DNA of 43,502 bases, from positions 1 through 43,502 of the forward strand of contig JAIEQI010000140.1 of NCBI GenBank assembly GCA_019747875.1. The letters run 5' to 3'. Below the pieces are notes generated by a model, which searched no databases, had not been told where the DNA came from, and was given only the letters and a program-made list of their open reading frames with translations. A program made the position numbers and the translations under genes. Origin of the DNA: Candidatus Obscuribacterales bacterium. GTDB taxonomy: Bacteria; Cyanobacteriota; Vampirovibrionia; Obscuribacterales; Obscuribacteraceae. Shown piece by piece: positions 25,599 to 33,089 of the stretch (position 1 is its first letter; the number at the start of each line of letters is the position of its first letter).

Positions 25599-26548
25599 TG
25601 TGGCTGCTCCTCCACTCTGCTTCCTCTTTGCGCCTGTTCCTTTCCGGAATGTCCTATTTCACTTGTTTGATCGTGGATTGTGTCTGACTTATTGTGAGGT
25701 TCGCCAGTCGAGTCAGGCGTGCTGTGTTCGTCTCCGGTTCTAGATTTGCTATGCTTTTCTCCGGCTTTGTCAGTGCTGTGTTCTTCTCCGGTCTTGCTTG
25801 AGCTGCCATGTTCTTCGCCGGTTCTATCTGACCTGCTATGGCGTTGGCCTGTTGTCGTGACGTTCGTATTCAACCTGTAACCAAGTCTGTGCACCGTCTC
25901 CAACAGCTCCGGATTTTTCGGATCTGCTTCCAGTTTTTGCCTCAGCCATCTTACGTGTACGGCGACGGTTTTTGCGTCACCTGAAAAATCGTAGCCCCAT
26001 ACCTGGTTGAGCAAAACTTCTGTAGACATCGTCTTGCCTGCGTTCAACATGAGGACTTTTAGCAGGTTGAATTCTTTTGGAGAGACTTCTATCTCGCTAC
26101 CCTTATGAGTGACCTGGCGCGCTTCTTCGTCTAATTCAAGTTCTCCGACAACAATTTTGTTCGAGTGAGAGCCGCCTTTGGCTCTTCGCAAAAGAGCTTG
26201 AACTCTGGCCAACAATTCAACAGTGCTAAATGGTTTTGCAAGGTAGTCATCTGCGCCAGCTGTCAATCCCTCCGCAACTTCATTGGGACCGCTGCGTCCG
26301 GTCAGCATCAGAATCGGCGTTTCTACGCGCCTGCTGCGCAAGATCTTGCAAATCTCAGGTCCAACCATATCAGGCAGCATCCAATCGAGAATGATCAGAT
26401 CGGGATTGGCCCCATCAAATCCGGAAAGCGCTTGCTGTCCATTTCTGAAAGTCGTAGTTGTGAAACCTTGACGTTTGAGATTGAAATCAAGAGTTTCGAT
26501 AACGGTTTCGTCATCGTCGACAAGCATAATTTTCTTTGCGTTCTTCAT
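25595..26548 (-). CDS. OmpR/PhoB-type response regulator with an added TGEEH-repeat tail
   Basis: Receiver domain at 1-120 with acidic pocket DDD (11-13), phospho-acceptor D55 (LIILDWMLPD) and K105 (LAKPF), then a winged-helix DNA-binding domain (about 131-226) ending HRLGYRLN. This is the usual PhoB layout, and PhoU and a kinase in the same operon support a phosphate-regulon role. The odd part is residues 229-317, about 89 residues beyond where the family ends: a hydrophilic low-complexity tail with repeats near 10-11 residues (RTGEEHGSS, KTGEEHSTD, AGEKHSKS, RTGDEHSTPD, STGEPHNKSD). The start overlaps the kinase gene's stop (TGATG). The tail's function is unknown. Confidence 0.92.
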   Translation of the reverse strand: MKNAKKIMLVDDDETVIETLDFNLKRQGFTTTTFRNGQQALSGFDGANPDLIILDWMLPDMVGPEICKILRSRRVETPILMLTGRSGPNEVAEGLTAGADDYLAKPFSTVELLARVQALLRRAKGGSHSNKIVVGELELDEEARQVTHKGSEIEVSPKEFNLLKVLMLNAGKTMSTEVLLNQVWGYDFSGDAKTVAVHVRWLRQKLEADPKNPELLETVHRLGYRLNTNVTTTGQRHSRSDRTGEEHGSSSKTGEEHSTDKAGEKHSKSRTGDEHSTPDSTGEPHNKSDTIHDQTSEIGHSGKEQAQRGSRVEEQPQ

Positions 26549-27345
26549 CAGCCACCGGCCTGCGATCGCGTAGTAATTGCGTTAGGGGAAGGAAATTCTA
26601 GTTCAAAACAAGAACCTACGCCCTCTGTTGATTTCACCGATATCTTAGCACCGTGAAGGTCCAACACTTGTTTGACAATTGAAAGTCCAAGACCGGTCCC
26701 GCCTTTGGTATGACTAATCCTATAAAAGCGAGAGAAGATTTTTGGTATCTCTGCCGCCGGCATTCCGATTCCGGTGTCCTCAATGCTGAAACACCCTTCA
26801 CTTGCGCCTGGGCGGATGAAGATTTTTCCATTTTGCGGCGTGAATTTGACTGCATTTTCTAAAAGGTTCAGCAGCACCTGATCGAGTTGTCCTCTATTTG
26901 CATAAATCTGCTCATGCTTTGCTTCTACGCTTATTTTGATGCCTTTCTCGAATGCTTGTTTTGCCACCGTTTCGATTGCATAAAGAGCGCGCTCTCTAAG
27001 TGAAAGCCATTCGCATTGCAACTCGTGTCGTTTTTCGGCAACTTGTTCAAGTGCCAAAAGATCATTCACAAGAGCTTGCAAGCGTTCTACTTCTTGATAG
27101 GCTCGCTTCAGCATTCGCTTGCAAACTTCGCGCTCGTCAAGTGCACCATCAAGTAAAGTTTCAACAAGAAGCTTAATGTTAGCGATTGGTAATCTCAGCT
27201 CGTGCGCCGCTTCCGCAATTACCGTTGAGGAATCCCTGACTTTCTCCGGCAGGGGCGAGCTTTCGGCAGCGTGAGAAACCCGCGATGCCGCTTCGTCTTG
27301 AGGCGCATCCAGATTCTCTTTCGACAGTTGAGACTCGCCTTGCAC
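26548..27345 (-). CDS. Soluble sensor histidine kinase (PhoR-like)
   Basis: A 265-residue kinase without transmembrane helices or PAS/HAMP domains. A short disordered N-terminus (1-42) precedes the dimerisation helix with phospho-acceptor H48 in AEAAHELRLPIANIK; the catalytic domain has the N-box LLNLLENAVKFTP (N164), G1 EDTGIGMP (189-196) and G2 GTGLGLS (216-222). The context (response regulator and PhoU immediately downstream, overlapping frames) suggests it is the PhoR-equivalent, with phosphate sensing delegated to PhoU. The start is GTG with GAGGA 5 nt upstream. First gene of a coupled four-gene operon divergent from gpmI. Confidence 0.92.
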   Translation of the reverse strand: MQGESQLSKENLDAPQDEAASRVSHAAESSPLPEKVRDSSTVIAEAAHELRLPIANIKLLVETLLDGALDEREVCKRMLKRAYQEVERLQALVNDLLALEQVAEKRHELQCEWLSLRERALYAIETVAKQAFEKGIKISVEAKHEQIYANRGQLDQVLLNLLENAVKFTPQNGKIFIRPGASEGCFSIEDTGIGMPAAEIPKIFSRFYRISHTKGGTGLGLSIVKQVLDLHGAKISVKSTEGVGSCFELEFPSPNAITTRSQAGG

Positions 27346-27430
27346 AAGTTCCTCAAATTAATATCGTTTCGTAGTCATCATTGTTTATGAGCTTTTCTGT
27401 AGCATATCAGCATTCGCTTAGGAGGATGCT

Positions 27431-28966
27431 GTGGGACCACTTACATTACTTATTTTGGACGGTTGGGGCATTAGTCGCGAAAAACGTGGCAACTCGATTT
27501 TGGCTACCGCCACACCTAACTACAATGAATTATTGAGCAAGTTTCCGAATAGTGTTTTGCAAGCCTCCGGTGAACACGTTGGATTGCCGCCCGGACTGAT
27601 GGGCAATTCCGAGGTCGGACACCTAAACATTGGCGCTGGTCGGGTTGTCATTCAGAAACTGACCCAGATTTCCCAAACAATCATCGACGGAACTTTTTTC
27701 AAAAATCCAGTATTCACGGCAGCCATCGATCGCGTGCGCGCAACTGGTGGCACTTTGCACCTCTTTGGGCTTGTCAGCGACGGCTGCGTACACTCAAGTC
27801 CCGATCATTTAGACGGCTTGTTGGAGCTTGCCTCGCGCGAGAAAGTGGCCAACCTGGTTGTGCACCCTATTCTTGATGGGCGCGACACACCGCCACGTTC
27901 GGCGAAAAGATTCATGCGCGAACTGGAGGAGAAGCTGGCGCCGATTGGCGGAAAAATTGGTGTAGTCTGCGGGCGTTATTATGCGATGGATCGAGACAAG
28001 CGATGGGAGCGTCTCGAAAAGTATTGGCGTGCACTCGTTTTGAGCGAGGGACTCCCTGCGGCTTCGGCGGTTGAGGCTGTCGAAAATGGCTATGAACGCG
28101 GGGAAAACGATGAATTCAGCGTGCCAAACATCGTAAACGCGATTCCAGTCAGTGACGGCGATGCGATGATTTGCTTCAACTTCCGTCCGGATCGCGTTCG
28201 TCAAATCAGCCGCGTTATGACTGTGCGCGACTTTATGGATTTTTATCGGCCGACCGTGCCGGATATTTATTATGCATGCATGACGGAGTATGACGAGAGT
28301 TTGAATCTTCCTGTCGCATTCTCGCCAGAGCAATTGCCTTCTCAAGATATGAAAAACACATTACCTATGTTTCTCTCTTGTCATCATGTTAAGCAGCTTC
28401 ATGTAGCCGAAACAGAAAAATATGCTCACGTTACCTACTTTCTCAATGGCGGTGTTGAGGCTGCAAATGATGAGGAGGAGCGGGTTTTGGTACCGTCGCT
28501 TAAGGTTGCGACATACGACAAGGCCCCAACGATGCAAACCCCTAAAGTTTGCGAAATGGCTTGTGAGGCAATCGAATCTGGTGCCTATCCCTTCATAGTG
28601 ATAAATTTTGCTAATCCGGATATGGTCGGGCACACAGGATTTATGGAAGCTGCCGTAGACGCAGTCACATCAGTCGATAAAGCATTCGGTGACCTGCTCG
28701 AATCCACAAGAAAAATGAACGGTACATTAGTAATCACTGCAGATCACGGAAACGTCGAACAGATGATTGACTTGAAAACCGGAGAGCCGCACACCGCGCA
28801 CACTACGAACCCGGTACCGCTGATAGTGGCAGGATTTGATAAGGCAAGTAACAGCGGATATAAATTGGCTGATGGATGTCTGGCAGATGTCGCTCCGACA
28901 ATCCTTGAAATCATGAAGTACCAAAAGCCTTTAGAGATGACGGGCAAATCGCTTTTAATACATTGA
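27431..28966 (+). CDS. gpmI: 2,3-bisphosphoglycerate-independent phosphoglycerate mutase
   Basis: Interconverts 3- and 2-phosphoglycerate in glycolysis using two Mn ions and a phosphoserine intermediate. The N-terminus TLLILDGWGISREK carries the first metal ligand (D10), GNSEVGHLNIGAG holds the nucleophile S60, HPILDGRDTPP and CGRYYAMDRDKRWER are substrate motifs, and TADHGNVEQM with PHTAHTTNPVPLI completes the second metal site. Length 511 is standard. The start is GTG with an excellent GGAGG 5-6 nt upstream. Transcribed divergently from the histidine-kinase operon, sharing an 85-bp spacer. Cytoplasmic. Confidence 0.97.
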   Translation: MGPLTLLILDGWGISREKRGNSILATATPNYNELLSKFPNSVLQASGEHVGLPPGLMGNSEVGHLNIGAGRVVIQKLTQISQTIIDGTFFKNPVFTAAIDRVRATGGTLHLFGLVSDGCVHSSPDHLDGLLELASREKVANLVVHPILDGRDTPPRSAKRFMRELEEKLAPIGGKIGVVCGRYYAMDRDKRWERLEKYWRALVLSEGLPAASAVEAVENGYERGENDEFSVPNIVNAIPVSDGDAMICFNFRPDRVRQISRVMTVRDFMDFYRPTVPDIYYACMTEYDESLNLPVAFSPEQLPSQDMKNTLPMFLSCHHVKQLHVAETEKYAHVTYFLNGGVEAANDEEERVLVPSLKVATYDKAPTMQTPKVCEMACEAIESGAYPFIVINFANPDMVGHTGFMEAAVDAVTSVDKAFGDLLESTRKMNGTLVITADHGNVEQMIDLKTGEPHTAHTTNPVPLIVAGFDKASNSGYKLADGCLADVAPTILEIMKYQKPLEMTGKSLLIH

Positions 28967-29202
28967 CAACGAAATGCCAACCAATGTTAAAGCGCGTTAT
29001 AAAATGTTGCGCAAGCATGCCGATATATTTAACAGCTGTACAACAAAGTGATTGCAGTGTGCAGATTTCGGTGTTATCATTGCGGCCGCTTTAGGTTGGC
29101 TGCAATTACTAACTTGTCAAATGCAAGTGGTCTAGCCAAACAGGATACTCATCCATCCGAGAACAGGCGTAACCAAGCAGAAATAGGAGACGAACACGTT
29201 TT

Positions 29203-29454
29203 ATGCTTAAATTCCAAACGATAGCTCTTGCCGCAGCGAGCGTAGTACTAGCGGCCGCACTCACGGCTTGTGGTGGCACTAGCCCGGAAGGCAGCACATC
29301 GACATCGACGGCATCCCCGGACGGTAGCGCAGCAACTTCTACCACAACCGATACTGCCACTAGCGGTGATGGCACAACAACAACAACAACAACGACAACC
29401 AGCACAGAAACAGCACCTCCTGCAGGTGATGCACCAGCTGGCGAGTCCAAGTAG
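29203..29454 (+). CDS. Small Thr-rich lipoprotein
   Basis: An 83-residue protein with a lipoprotein signal: MLKFQTIALAAASVVLAAALTAC with lipobox LTAC, after which Cys 23 would be lipidated. The rest is a low-complexity Ser/Thr/Ala/Gly tail with a run of Thr, no aromatic residues and no detectable domain. GGAGA lies 12 nt before ATG. Followed by an intrinsic terminator at 29508-29550. Probably a cell-envelope peptide; function unknown. Confidence 0.7.
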   Translation: MLKFQTIALAAASVVLAAALTACGGTSPEGSTSTSTASPDGSAATSTTTDTATSGDGTTTTTTTTTSTETAPPAGDAPAGESK

Positions 29455-29507
29455 TTAACTGCCTCGCGTAGTCAACTAGTTGTTCTAAATAACTGGTCGT
29501 AAAACAG

Positions 29508-29550
29508 AACCGCACCCGGACATTGATCCGAGTGCGGTTTTGTTCGTTTT
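29508..29550 (+). terminator. Intrinsic terminator between convergent genes
   Basis: A 13-bp stem with one mismatch, AACCGCACCCGGA / TCCGAGTGCGGTT, loop CATTGA, followed by TTGTTCGTTTT. It ends the lipoprotein transcript; the reverse complement has a shorter T-run (CTGTTTTAC) and may also serve the converging gene at 29570. Confidence 0.8.
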
Positions 29551-29569
29551 GCTTTCGTGACAAAATTAG

Positions 29570-30376
29570 TTATTTGTAGTTGGACCTGTAGATCTCGCGA
29601 TAGCGTGAATACGGTGTTTTCGCGTTGTCGCGTTCGCTGGATACGGCTCTAATACGTCCACCTTGCAGGTAAACACGTGAACCGTCGGCAAAGATGATTG
29701 TTTGGTCGTTGCCGTCCTTGCTCTGCGTGTGAGAAACTACGTCGCCTCTGATGCTGGTGCTTCCGTCTGGATTTGTGATCACTTGCGCGCCGCCTGCGTT
29801 GGTGTAAGTTTCCACGCCGTTCTCATCATATGTATAGCGATCGCCGCCGACAACCTCTTGCGGCTTATCGCCTTGTGCTGCATCCAATGGTTCCATTCTG
29901 GATTGCATCATCTTGTCGTTTTGGAAGAATGGATCGTACTTGCCATCGGGATGGGGATTGCTGTTTGACATTTCGCGGAGGATGCGCGCTCTCTCGGAAT
30001 CTTCCTTGTCACCAGGCTCCTTACCTTGATCCTTGTCGCCTGCTACCTTGCCCTGATCCTTTGCCCCTGCTTCCTTGCCGCCGTCTTTGGTCATGGTCGG
30101 TGTTGGGAAGACGTCACCGCGTGCTGTGTCGCTTGGATAGGCATCACCGCGTGCCGTGTCGCTTGGATAGGCATCGGCGCGTTGCGTGTCGCTGCGATAT
30201 GCATTGCCGCGTTGCGTGTCGCTGCTGTATGCATCTGCACGTTGAGTGTCCGACTTTGGCGCTGCCCAGATCTCTGAACGGAATGCATCAGCTGAAGCTG
30301 CCGCCGCTGATGAGCCTGCGTCGCCAGCCTTTGATTCAGACTTTTCGTTGTTGTTGCTGTTTTCGACATCTGCCAT
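29570..30376 (-). CDS. Low-complexity repeat protein (SDTxRxDAY repeats), unknown function
   Basis: About 268 residues from the ATG at 30376, chosen because GGGAG precedes it; the frame is open to 30547 but the extra N-terminus looks non-coding. A polar start (MADVENSNNNEKSESK) leads to four to five exact-period 10-residue repeats (SDTQRADAYS, SDTQRGNAYR, SDTARGDAYP), then a Lys/Asp/Gly-rich spacer and a beta-type C-terminal region with repeated short hairpins (RYTYDENGVETYTNAGG; VITNPDGSTSIRGD; IIFADGSRVYLQGG). No signal peptide, no membrane segment and no known domain. The C-terminal pattern resembles short glycine-turn repeats of surface proteins, without firm assignment. Confidence 0.65.
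   Translation of the reverse strand: MADVENSNNNEKSESKAGDAGSSAAAASADAFRSEIWAAPKSDTQRADAYSSDTQRGNAYRSDTQRADAYPSDTARGDAYPSDTARGDVFPTPTMTKDGGKEAGAKDQGKVAGDKDQGKEPGDKEDSERARILREMSNSNPHPDGKYDPFFQNDKMMQSRMEPLDAAQGDKPQEVVGGDRYTYDENGVETYTNAGGAQVITNPDGSTSIRGDVVSHTQSKDGNDQTIIFADGSRVYLQGGRIRAVSSERDNAKTPYSRYREIYRSNYK
30121..30252. repeat. 30-bp tandem repeat, four full copies plus a partial
   Basis: Period is exactly 30 bp (starts 30121, 30151, 30181, 30211, 30241), sharing a GTGTCGCT core and a GATA(T/G)GCAT tract; it encodes the 10-residue SDTxRxDAY units. Confidence 0.85.
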
Positions 30377-30641
30377 AGTAATAATCTCCCTGAGATGATG
30401 GACCGGTGGAAAATCGATGTTTGGATTTGCCCTGTGATTCCCCGGTGTGACCTGCAGTTTGCGGACCGTAATAACCTGGTCGAATCGCTTAACGCCTGCA
30501 TAACAATTTTGCTTGAAGCAAGTACTTTTTAAAATGTGGTGGCACACAGGGAAAATTTGGGGAACAAAGCACAGATCAGCTTGTTTGAAGCGGTAAAATT
30601 GCTATTGCATACTGTCGAATTATTCAGGAGTCTCTTAGAGC

Positions 30642-32003
30642 ATGCATCGACTCGTGTCCGTTATCGCGCTGCTAGCTTGCGTTTCGCAATACTCGATTGG
30701 TGCGGCTAATGCTTGGGAGAATTCTGGGAGAATTGAAAAGAGCGCTTGTGAAGCTGATTCTCGGGAGAATTCTGGGAGATCTGAAAAAGCCACTTGTGAA
30801 ACGGCTTCCTGGGAGAATTTCGGGAGAAATATTCCTTTATATGTCGCACAAAAAGATTGCGAATCGATCGTGCTGCAGGCGACGCATGGCGTCGCCCGTG
30901 GAATTGGAGAATCGAATGAAATAATTGCTCAGTATCAGCAGCAATTTCCACAACAAGGAGCGCAATATCAGCAGCAAGGAGTGCAGTTTCAGCAACCGGC
31001 TACTCAACAATTTCAGCAACAAGGTGGGCAGCAGTACCAACAGCAGGGTGCGCCGCAATTTCAACAACAAGGTGTGCCGCAATTTCAGCAACAAGCCGTA
31101 CCGCAGTTTCAGCAGAAGGCTGGGCAACCCATGCCACCACAATTCTCGAATGGACCACAACAACAATATCCTACGCAGATGATGGCGCCGAATATGGTGC
31201 CAGGTGGCGCAACTCAAAATCCGCCAAATGCACCGGGCTTTGTGAATCTAAATACCGGACGCTTCGGAAAATTGGACTTCAACATACTTGGCGGGCGTTT
31301 CCAGGATAGCAGCGTTGATAACTTACATGTAACCGCAAGCGATCTCGATATGGCTCGGGGGCAACTAGGTGGGATTGATGTGCAAGTTACGGGAGGACAC
31401 TTTCGCGAATTCACTATTGATCAACTGAGGATTGTTTCGAGCGGCGCATTGATGTTCTCTCCTGAGGCCTTTTTGAATAATCGCGTTTTGGAGTTTACTC
31501 AGCCAATCAGTGCGAACGTTGTCGTTGTCTTCACTCAGAAGAGTCTCAATCAGTTTCTTTCTTCTCCGGCTTCTTTGCAGATGCTTTCCTCCGGAGCGAC
31601 GAATCACCTGGGTGGATTTCTCAGCCAGATTGTTGGAAGTGCATTACAGGTCAAGTTCCAATCGGCTGCCGTTCAGCTTATGCCTGAGGATCGGATTCAA
31701 ACCGATGTTAACGTGCTGGTCAATTTGATGAATGTCGAGACCGCCGTTCCTCTATCTCTGAGTACGAGGTTACTTTTGCAAGAGGGATGGATTTCGATGG
31801 CGGATACGCGCATTCTCACTTCGGGGCAAGAGCTTCCACCTGAGATGTCTTCGATGATTGTGTCTCGTTTGAACAAACTTGCTGATTGGGGAAAGAACAA
31901 TCCGGATCTTCGTTTCTCATTCAATCAACTAAAAGTTTATCCAGGTGATCGATTCGAACTAGGCGGCACTGCATTCATCCAACGTCTTCGCTTTGGAAAT
32001 TAA
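30642..32003 (+). CDS. Secreted DUF2993-type protein with Gln-rich linker
   Basis: A 453-residue exported protein. Signal peptide MHRLVSVIALLACVSQYSIGAANA, then three 16-residue repeats (ENSGRxEKxxCExxS; DNA period 48 bp), a long Gln/Pro-rich linker (QFQQQGVPQFQQQ type), and a C-terminal domain of about 250 residues with the alternating strand pattern of the DUF2993/LmeA family (FGKLDFNILGGRFQDSSVDNLHV; ALQVKFQSAAVQLMPED; MNVETAVPLSLSTRLLLQEG). Family members are thought to bind lipids in the envelope; this assignment is by pattern. AGGAG precedes the start. The repeat and the linker are probably extracytoplasmic spacers. Confidence 0.72.
   Translation: MHRLVSVIALLACVSQYSIGAANAWENSGRIEKSACEADSRENSGRSEKATCETASWENFGRNIPLYVAQKDCESIVLQATHGVARGIGESNEIIAQYQQQFPQQGAQYQQQGVQFQQPATQQFQQQGGQQYQQQGAPQFQQQGVPQFQQQAVPQFQQKAGQPMPPQFSNGPQQQYPTQMMAPNMVPGGATQNPPNAPGFVNLNTGRFGKLDFNILGGRFQDSSVDNLHVTASDLDMARGQLGGIDVQVTGGHFREFTIDQLRIVSSGALMFSPEAFLNNRVLEFTQPISANVVVVFTQKSLNQFLSSPASLQMLSSGATNHLGGFLSQIVGSALQVKFQSAAVQLMPEDRIQTDVNVLVNLMNVETAVPLSLSTRLLLQEGWISMADTRILTSGQELPPEMSSMIVSRLNKLADWGKNNPDLRFSFNQLKVYPGDRFELGGTAFIQRLRFGN
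30715..30827. repeat. Three 48-bp direct repeats in the DUF2993 gene
   Basis: GGGAGAATT-type units start at 30715, 30763 and 30811, exactly 48 bp apart; the first two share GGGAGAATTCTGGGAGA. Confidence 0.8.
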
Positions 32004-32057
32004 GGCTGTCCTTTGGTCGGTTGATTGATTGGTTGTGCGAATTTCGCACGGTCGCTT

Positions 32058-33020
32058 TTAGTTCTTTTCGAATAGTCTCGGGATTATCCGTCCTGCTGCA
32101 AATATCGCTGCGGCAGCCGCATAGCCCATCCGCCCGTGATTACCGAGCATGAGTGCGGGGATAACGACACCATCGACTAGAATTCGGCTAGGACCTACAG
32201 CGGTACTTTCATTGCCGAGCAACTTATCTGCCAGGACGCCAGCACTCACAACGGCTCCGCCGACGATTAAACCACGTGCAAAGCCATTCGCCGCATACTT
32301 CAACTCGCTGGACTTAACGCTTTCATACACCAATGAACGTTCCCATGCTAGTTTGCCGGCAAGGCGTTCGGCTTCGTAGGTCGCCATCGAAAGTTCTTCA
32401 CCCGCTTTTCCGAAGGCGCTGGAAGCCCTTGAAATTTCGCGAATAGCATATCCGGCCGGGCTCTCGGAAGGAAACACTTTTGCACCTCTTATGACTTCAC
32501 CGTTGTTCCCCACCGCCTCCACCAATTTTGTTAGTGGCAATCTATCAAATTGCTGCAACAACCCAAGTTGTTTTTTGAGAATTTCCGACGACGGATTGAC
32601 TTTCAGTGCCGCAGCGGTTGAATCCATAACGGGATAAATATCCAATACGGCAGAAAAATGAGCCAACTTAGCCGCATCTTTCGTAGCTGCAGCCAACGCA
32701 CCTTTTGTGAGGGCGGCTTCGTATGCCGCCGTTGTCGGAGCTAATTCGGCTGTGACCTTGCTAAATGGCTGCCAAAGCTTAGCGAGCCCCTCGGGCGCCT
32801 TGTTTTGCGCTATGGCGACGTCCAGCTTATGGATGACCGCTCCGGAAGCTGCGCCTAATGCGCCGAGTGCGTATATTGCTGCTGTCGGATTCTTTGGTCC
32901 GACAGATGCCTGCGTCGGCGTGTCATAGGCATCCTTGTGCATTGAATCATAGTGTGAGTTGCTTTGGGCTGTCTCGAATGCCTTATTCTTTGCCGAAGTC
33001 AGCTCGATTTCATATGGCAT
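32058..33020 (-). CDS. Ala-rich hypothetical protein with C-terminal hydrophobic segments
   Basis: A 320-residue protein with strong support for its start: AGGAGG lies 10 nt before the ATG at 33020. No known family is recognised. Residues 45-65 (AAIYALGALGAASGAVIHKL) and the region 255-310 (LIVGGAVVSAGVLADKLL; MGYAAAAAIFAAGRIIPRL) are hydrophobic and may be membrane-associated; the middle is mixed helical. There is no signal peptide, and the N-terminus is polar. The 3' neighbour on the other strand is the DUF2993 gene; the 54-bp gap between them shows no obvious terminator. Confidence 0.6.
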   Translation of the reverse strand: MPYEIELTSAKNKAFETAQSNSHYDSMHKDAYDTPTQASVGPKNPTAAIYALGALGAASGAVIHKLDVAIAQNKAPEGLAKLWQPFSKVTAELAPTTAAYEAALTKGALAAATKDAAKLAHFSAVLDIYPVMDSTAAALKVNPSSEILKKQLGLLQQFDRLPLTKLVEAVGNNGEVIRGAKVFPSESPAGYAIREISRASSAFGKAGEELSMATYEAERLAGKLAWERSLVYESVKSSELKYAANGFARGLIVGGAVVSAGVLADKLLGNESTAVGPSRILVDGVVIPALMLGNHGRMGYAAAAAIFAAGRIIPRLFEKN

Positions 33021-33089
33021 AGTTCCGTTCCTCCTGAGTGCAGGAAGAGTCTAACCATGCGGTCGTGACAGCTCAGTGACCACGTATTT

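Noticed and set aside
29270..29458. His/Gln-rich frame inside the lipoprotein gene
   Set aside because: A shadow of the Thr-rich codons; the lipoprotein frame has a lipobox signal.
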